NCBI GenBank assembly: GCA_024036415.1 | Contig: JAMWET010001028.1 | Coordinates: 1-64,000, forward strand | DNA length: 64,000 nt | Source: Prochilodus magdalenae | Lineage: Eukaryota; Chordata; Actinopteri; Characiformes; Prochilodontidae | Reading direction: 5' to 3' | In this document: positions 61,130-64,000 of the stretch, one piece after another | Numbering within the stretch: the stretch's first letter is position 1 | Layout: every line of letters begins with the position of its first letter | Translations under genes and position numbers: made by a program | Notes under the pieces: model-generated | Seen by the model: the letters and a program-made list of their open reading frames with translations, nothing else | What the model was told of the DNA's origin: nothing | Databases searched by the model: none

Positions 61130-63130
61130 CCATCTATTCGTGCTCACTCACTGAAGTGCTTTACAAAGAGATGGGTCTTTAATCTGTGTTTAAAGACTGC
61201 AAGAGAATCAACTGTTCTTACAGCCAGTGGGAGTTCATTCCACCATCTGGGAGCCAGGACAGAGAAGAGTCTGGTGCTGGTCTGTCACTCGATTTTAGGT
61301 TGGGCTGCTGCATTCTGGAACAGTTGCAAGGGCCTGATGACACACAGAGGAAGACCAGCCAGGAGCGAGTTGGGGTAGTCTGGCCTTGAAATGACCAGAG
61401 ACTGAACAAGCAGTGGGGTGGCCTCCTTAGAGAGGAACGGTCGAATCCTCCAGATGTTGTAGAGGAGGAATCTGCATGACCGAGTCAGGCTTGCAATATG
61501 AGCTGAGAACGATAACTGGTCATCCAATCACACCAAGGCTTCTTGTATCTTCAGTAGGGGTGATCAAGGAGTTCCTGAATGAGATGGAATGATTATGGTG
61601 AAGAGGTAGTGCTGGGAATGAGCAGCAGCTCAGTCTTACTGGGATTCAGCTCAAGATGGTGAGCTGTCATCCATGAGGAGTCGGTCAGGCATGCTGAGAT
61701 TGCACACCAGATGATGGGAAGAAAAACATGAGTTGAGTATCATTATATCAGTAAGGCCAGTTATTCTTTGAGTTGAGTGTTTTAGAGCCATTTGTGCTTT
61801 TTACACACAGAGGAATTTGTCTTCCGCATTTAACCCCTCCACGAAGTCAAACACCCACATACACACACTAGTGAACACACACACTACGGGGCAGCAAGCA
61901 CACTTGCTGAGAGCGGTGGGCAGCCATGTTCACCACACTTGGGGAGCAGTTGGGGGTTAGGTGCCTTGCTCAAGGGCACCTCAGTCATTACTGTCTGTTC
62001 AGGGAATTGAACCAGCAACCCTCTGGTCACAAGGCTGGTATCCCTAACATCCAGCCCACAACTGCCCTGTAAATTGCACAGCGATTATAAGAAAAGTTGT
62101 AAGAGCTAATTATCTTGCCAAGAGAATGTGTGTAAAGAGAAAAGAGAAGAGGACTCAGCACTGAGCCCTGAGGGACACTGGTGGAGAGGGCAGTTTCAGT
62201 TGAATGTGCTGGTTTAAAGCTGGACTGGTTGATGTCTTGAAGCTGGTTCTGGGAGAGTTCTGGGAGAAGCTGCACGTTCACGTATTTTTGAGAGAAAGAG
62301 ATATACCGGTCTGTAAGTGTTGATGTCTGAGGTATCCAGCAAGTGTTTCTTGAATGCCTGTGGATCATGACCTGATGACAGGAAAAAAATTATAAGGAAT
62401 GTGATGAAGTGTAGCAGGTCCATGGAGTTTGACTGGAGCAGTGTGGATGGGATGGGATCCAGTGGGCAGGTAGTTGCTGGATTCCAGTAGTTGTAGGACA
62501 TAAGGAATTTGTGGCAAGAGGATAAGGATTGACGGAAGGAGGAAAAGATTGGCAGATTTTATTAAACTCTTCAAAGAGGGTGACCTCTGAGGTAAGGGAA
62601 GAGGGTGGGGGAGAGAGAGAGTTGAGGAGGGAGGAGAAAATACTTGTGTGGGCCAGACATCGTCCCTTCTAGTTTACCCCTGTAGAAAGCTGACTTTGCA
62701 GTAGTTACTTCCGCTGAGAACCTAGAAAGGATGGTTTGGTAGGAGTGCAGTCAGAATCGAGCTGGGATCATGAGTTGCTACTCAGGGCATCTGTCAACCA
62801 GAGGGCAGGTGGAGAGGATCTTGTTGACCTGGGGAAGAGATCACACAAATGGTTAATTGCCAATGACAATGAAGAAAGGAAAGTATGTGCAGCAGTGTTC
62901 AGGGAAAAAGAGGAAAAGGAGTCAGGGCAGGGGAGGATAGTGAGGATGGTTGAAGCGAGAGATGACGGAGAGATGGAGGGCAGGTTAGGCAAAGTAAGGA
63001 AGAATGTGAAGGGGTGACATGGACAGGAAGAGCTGGAAAAAAGAGAGTAAAAGATAGAAAGTGATGATCTGAGCAGTGAAGGGGGGTTACTGTGATACTG
63101 AGGTTCAAGTCAAGCTGCGTCAGCACTTTA
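61130..63130 (-). mobile_element. L2/CR1-like LINE relic (endonuclease/RT fragments), interrupted by a SINE
   Basis: The minus strand from high to low coordinates keeps LINE order: near 62,992-62,770 ending SSPPALWLTDALSS (post-endonuclease part), 62,574-62,210 with PLDPIPSTLLQSNS, 62,368-62,100 with FKPAHSTETAL and SVPQGSVLSPLLFSLYTHSLGKII (RT block before the catalytic motif), then the SINE, then 61,700-61,285 with MDDQLSFSAHIASLTRSCRFLLYNIWRIRPFLS and [20 protein letters not shown]. Several frameshifts and deletions. The same tail is at 16,566-17,025. Confidence 0.85.
61830..62065 (-). repeat. SINE-like repeat (copy 2) inserted in the LINE
   Basis: Reverse-strand copy of 11,255-11,475: TGAACCAGCAACCCTCTGGT, TTGCTCAAGGGCACCTCAGT and CACACACTAGTGAACACACA blocks. 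It lies just before the position where the LINE's YADD catalytic motif should be. Confidence 0.65.
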
Positions 63131-64000
63131 TGATTCTTTGAGAATCATTTGATTTAGAGGTGGCTTGCTCTTGTGCTTTCGAATGTTGTCTTGCGGCATA
63201 ACCCTTTTTTCTATTCATGAATAATACGGACTAAGAAGAAAACGGTACATTTTGACAGAAAATCGGTTTTCCACTATGTGGGAAATTTATATTCAACAGG
63301 GCTGGCAGTAATCAAGCCTAAATGTGTCAAGTTTAACTGATCCCAAATATCAATTAAATTCGGTGAATGGGTTGATTGAGTAACTAAAGGGAGTAATTAC
63401 GTTTTCACACAGTTGGTGCTGAAGTTTTTTTTTTCATTCAACAAAAGAAATTAAACATTTTAAACTCTATTTTATGTTGATTAAGGTAGTCTTTGTCTTA
63501 TATTAAATGCTGTATAAATATCTCAAACCATTCACTGCATTAATTCTGTAAAACTCTTATGTATACATAATATACATTATGTAACTCTATCTTGCAGTAC
63601 ATTCGTTATTTACAGTCTGTTTGGAATCACATGTCATATTAACAGCACTGTAATTTTAATGCTATGTAAAACTTTTATCCAGAGTTGTCTTAAAAAATTG
63701 AATTAAAAACTATCCACATGCTGCACTTTCAAGTACCACTTGCCTGTAGGTGGCACTCAGCTGCATGGTAGGGGGAATTCTTATTTGGGGGTTGTAACTC
63801 CTCCCAGTCGTCCCTATCTGCTCTGCATACCTTGCCATCTGTTTTAAGCAACGTGTGACACATGCAGCGGTTTAAAAATAGCCCCTGCTTTGGACCTAGA
63901 AACTTCTCATAGCTCCAGTAGGTTGGTGTGTGTGGTGTGCCACTAGCACCATGTTTTTAGCAAGCATTGACGACTGTGAAAGAAGGTGAAGGAAGGGTGT
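63131..64000. other. Non-coding; possible muscle-type regulatory motifs near 63,750-63,885
   Basis: An E-box CAGCTG at 63,758 and a MEF2-type TTAAAAATAG at 63,872 lie in a short stretch of mixed composition. No gene is seen before the window ends. Confidence 0.3.

Overview
This is vertebrate nuclear DNA, most likely from a teleost fish. Three multi-exon genes have GT/AG introns. Most of the rest is repeat debris: decayed Tc1/mariner copies from several families, a nested hAT-like element, L2/CR1-like and L1-like LINE pieces, tRNA-derived SINE copies and AT-rich microsatellites. Several repeat families look like those of ostariophysan fish (characins, catfish, electric fish, cyprinids), but the species cannot be fixed from the sequence. 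No prokaryotic, viral or CRISPR feature was seen.

Layout. From 1 to about 25,400 there is no host gene I can support. This part holds a nearly complete but dead Tc1 copy (138-1425), a LINE fragment, a second Tc1 copy split by a 1-kb hAT-like element (2617-3661), an L1-like fragment, a 17-20 bp minisatellite (8803-9470), further Tc1/mariner remnants, a palindromic MITE (15705-16150) and an L2/CR1-like LINE end (16566-17025). From 25,828 to 29,944 on the + strand lies noxo1 (8 coding exons, 478 aa: PX, two SH3 domains, Pro-rich tail). Its downstream DNA (about 29,950-30,957) is repeated in tandem as a diverged copy (30,958-32,220). From 38,154 to 40,426 on the + strand lies rnf151 (4 coding exons, 247 aa, RING plus TRAF-type zinc finger), with a start codon that appears to fill the end of its own exon. 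From 54,746 down to 42,681 on the - strand lies a tex2 family gene (11 coding exons, about 998 aa, membrane hairpin, PH-like and SMP lipid-transfer domains). A possible 5' exon sits at 60,132-60,174, which would place the 45-bp minisatellite (58,890-59,715) inside the first intron. From 60,600 to 64,000 there is an L2/CR1-like LINE relic interrupted by a SINE near its catalytic motif.

How the genes relate. NOXO1 and RNF151 are also close neighbours on human 16p13.3, so this is conserved synteny and supports both identifications. The three genes are not an operon or pathway: NOXO1 organises the NOX1/NOX3 oxidase at membranes, RNF151 is a testis-type RING protein, and TEX2 is an ER lipid-transfer protein. 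I found no convincing new biological system. The points most worth a second look are the duplicated noxo1 3' flank, the split rnf151 start codon with an RFX-like site upstream, a tandem NAGNAG acceptor and a (TA)n-filled 153-bp intron in tex2, a long direct repeat pair at 32.5/34.4 kb, and several nested transposons.
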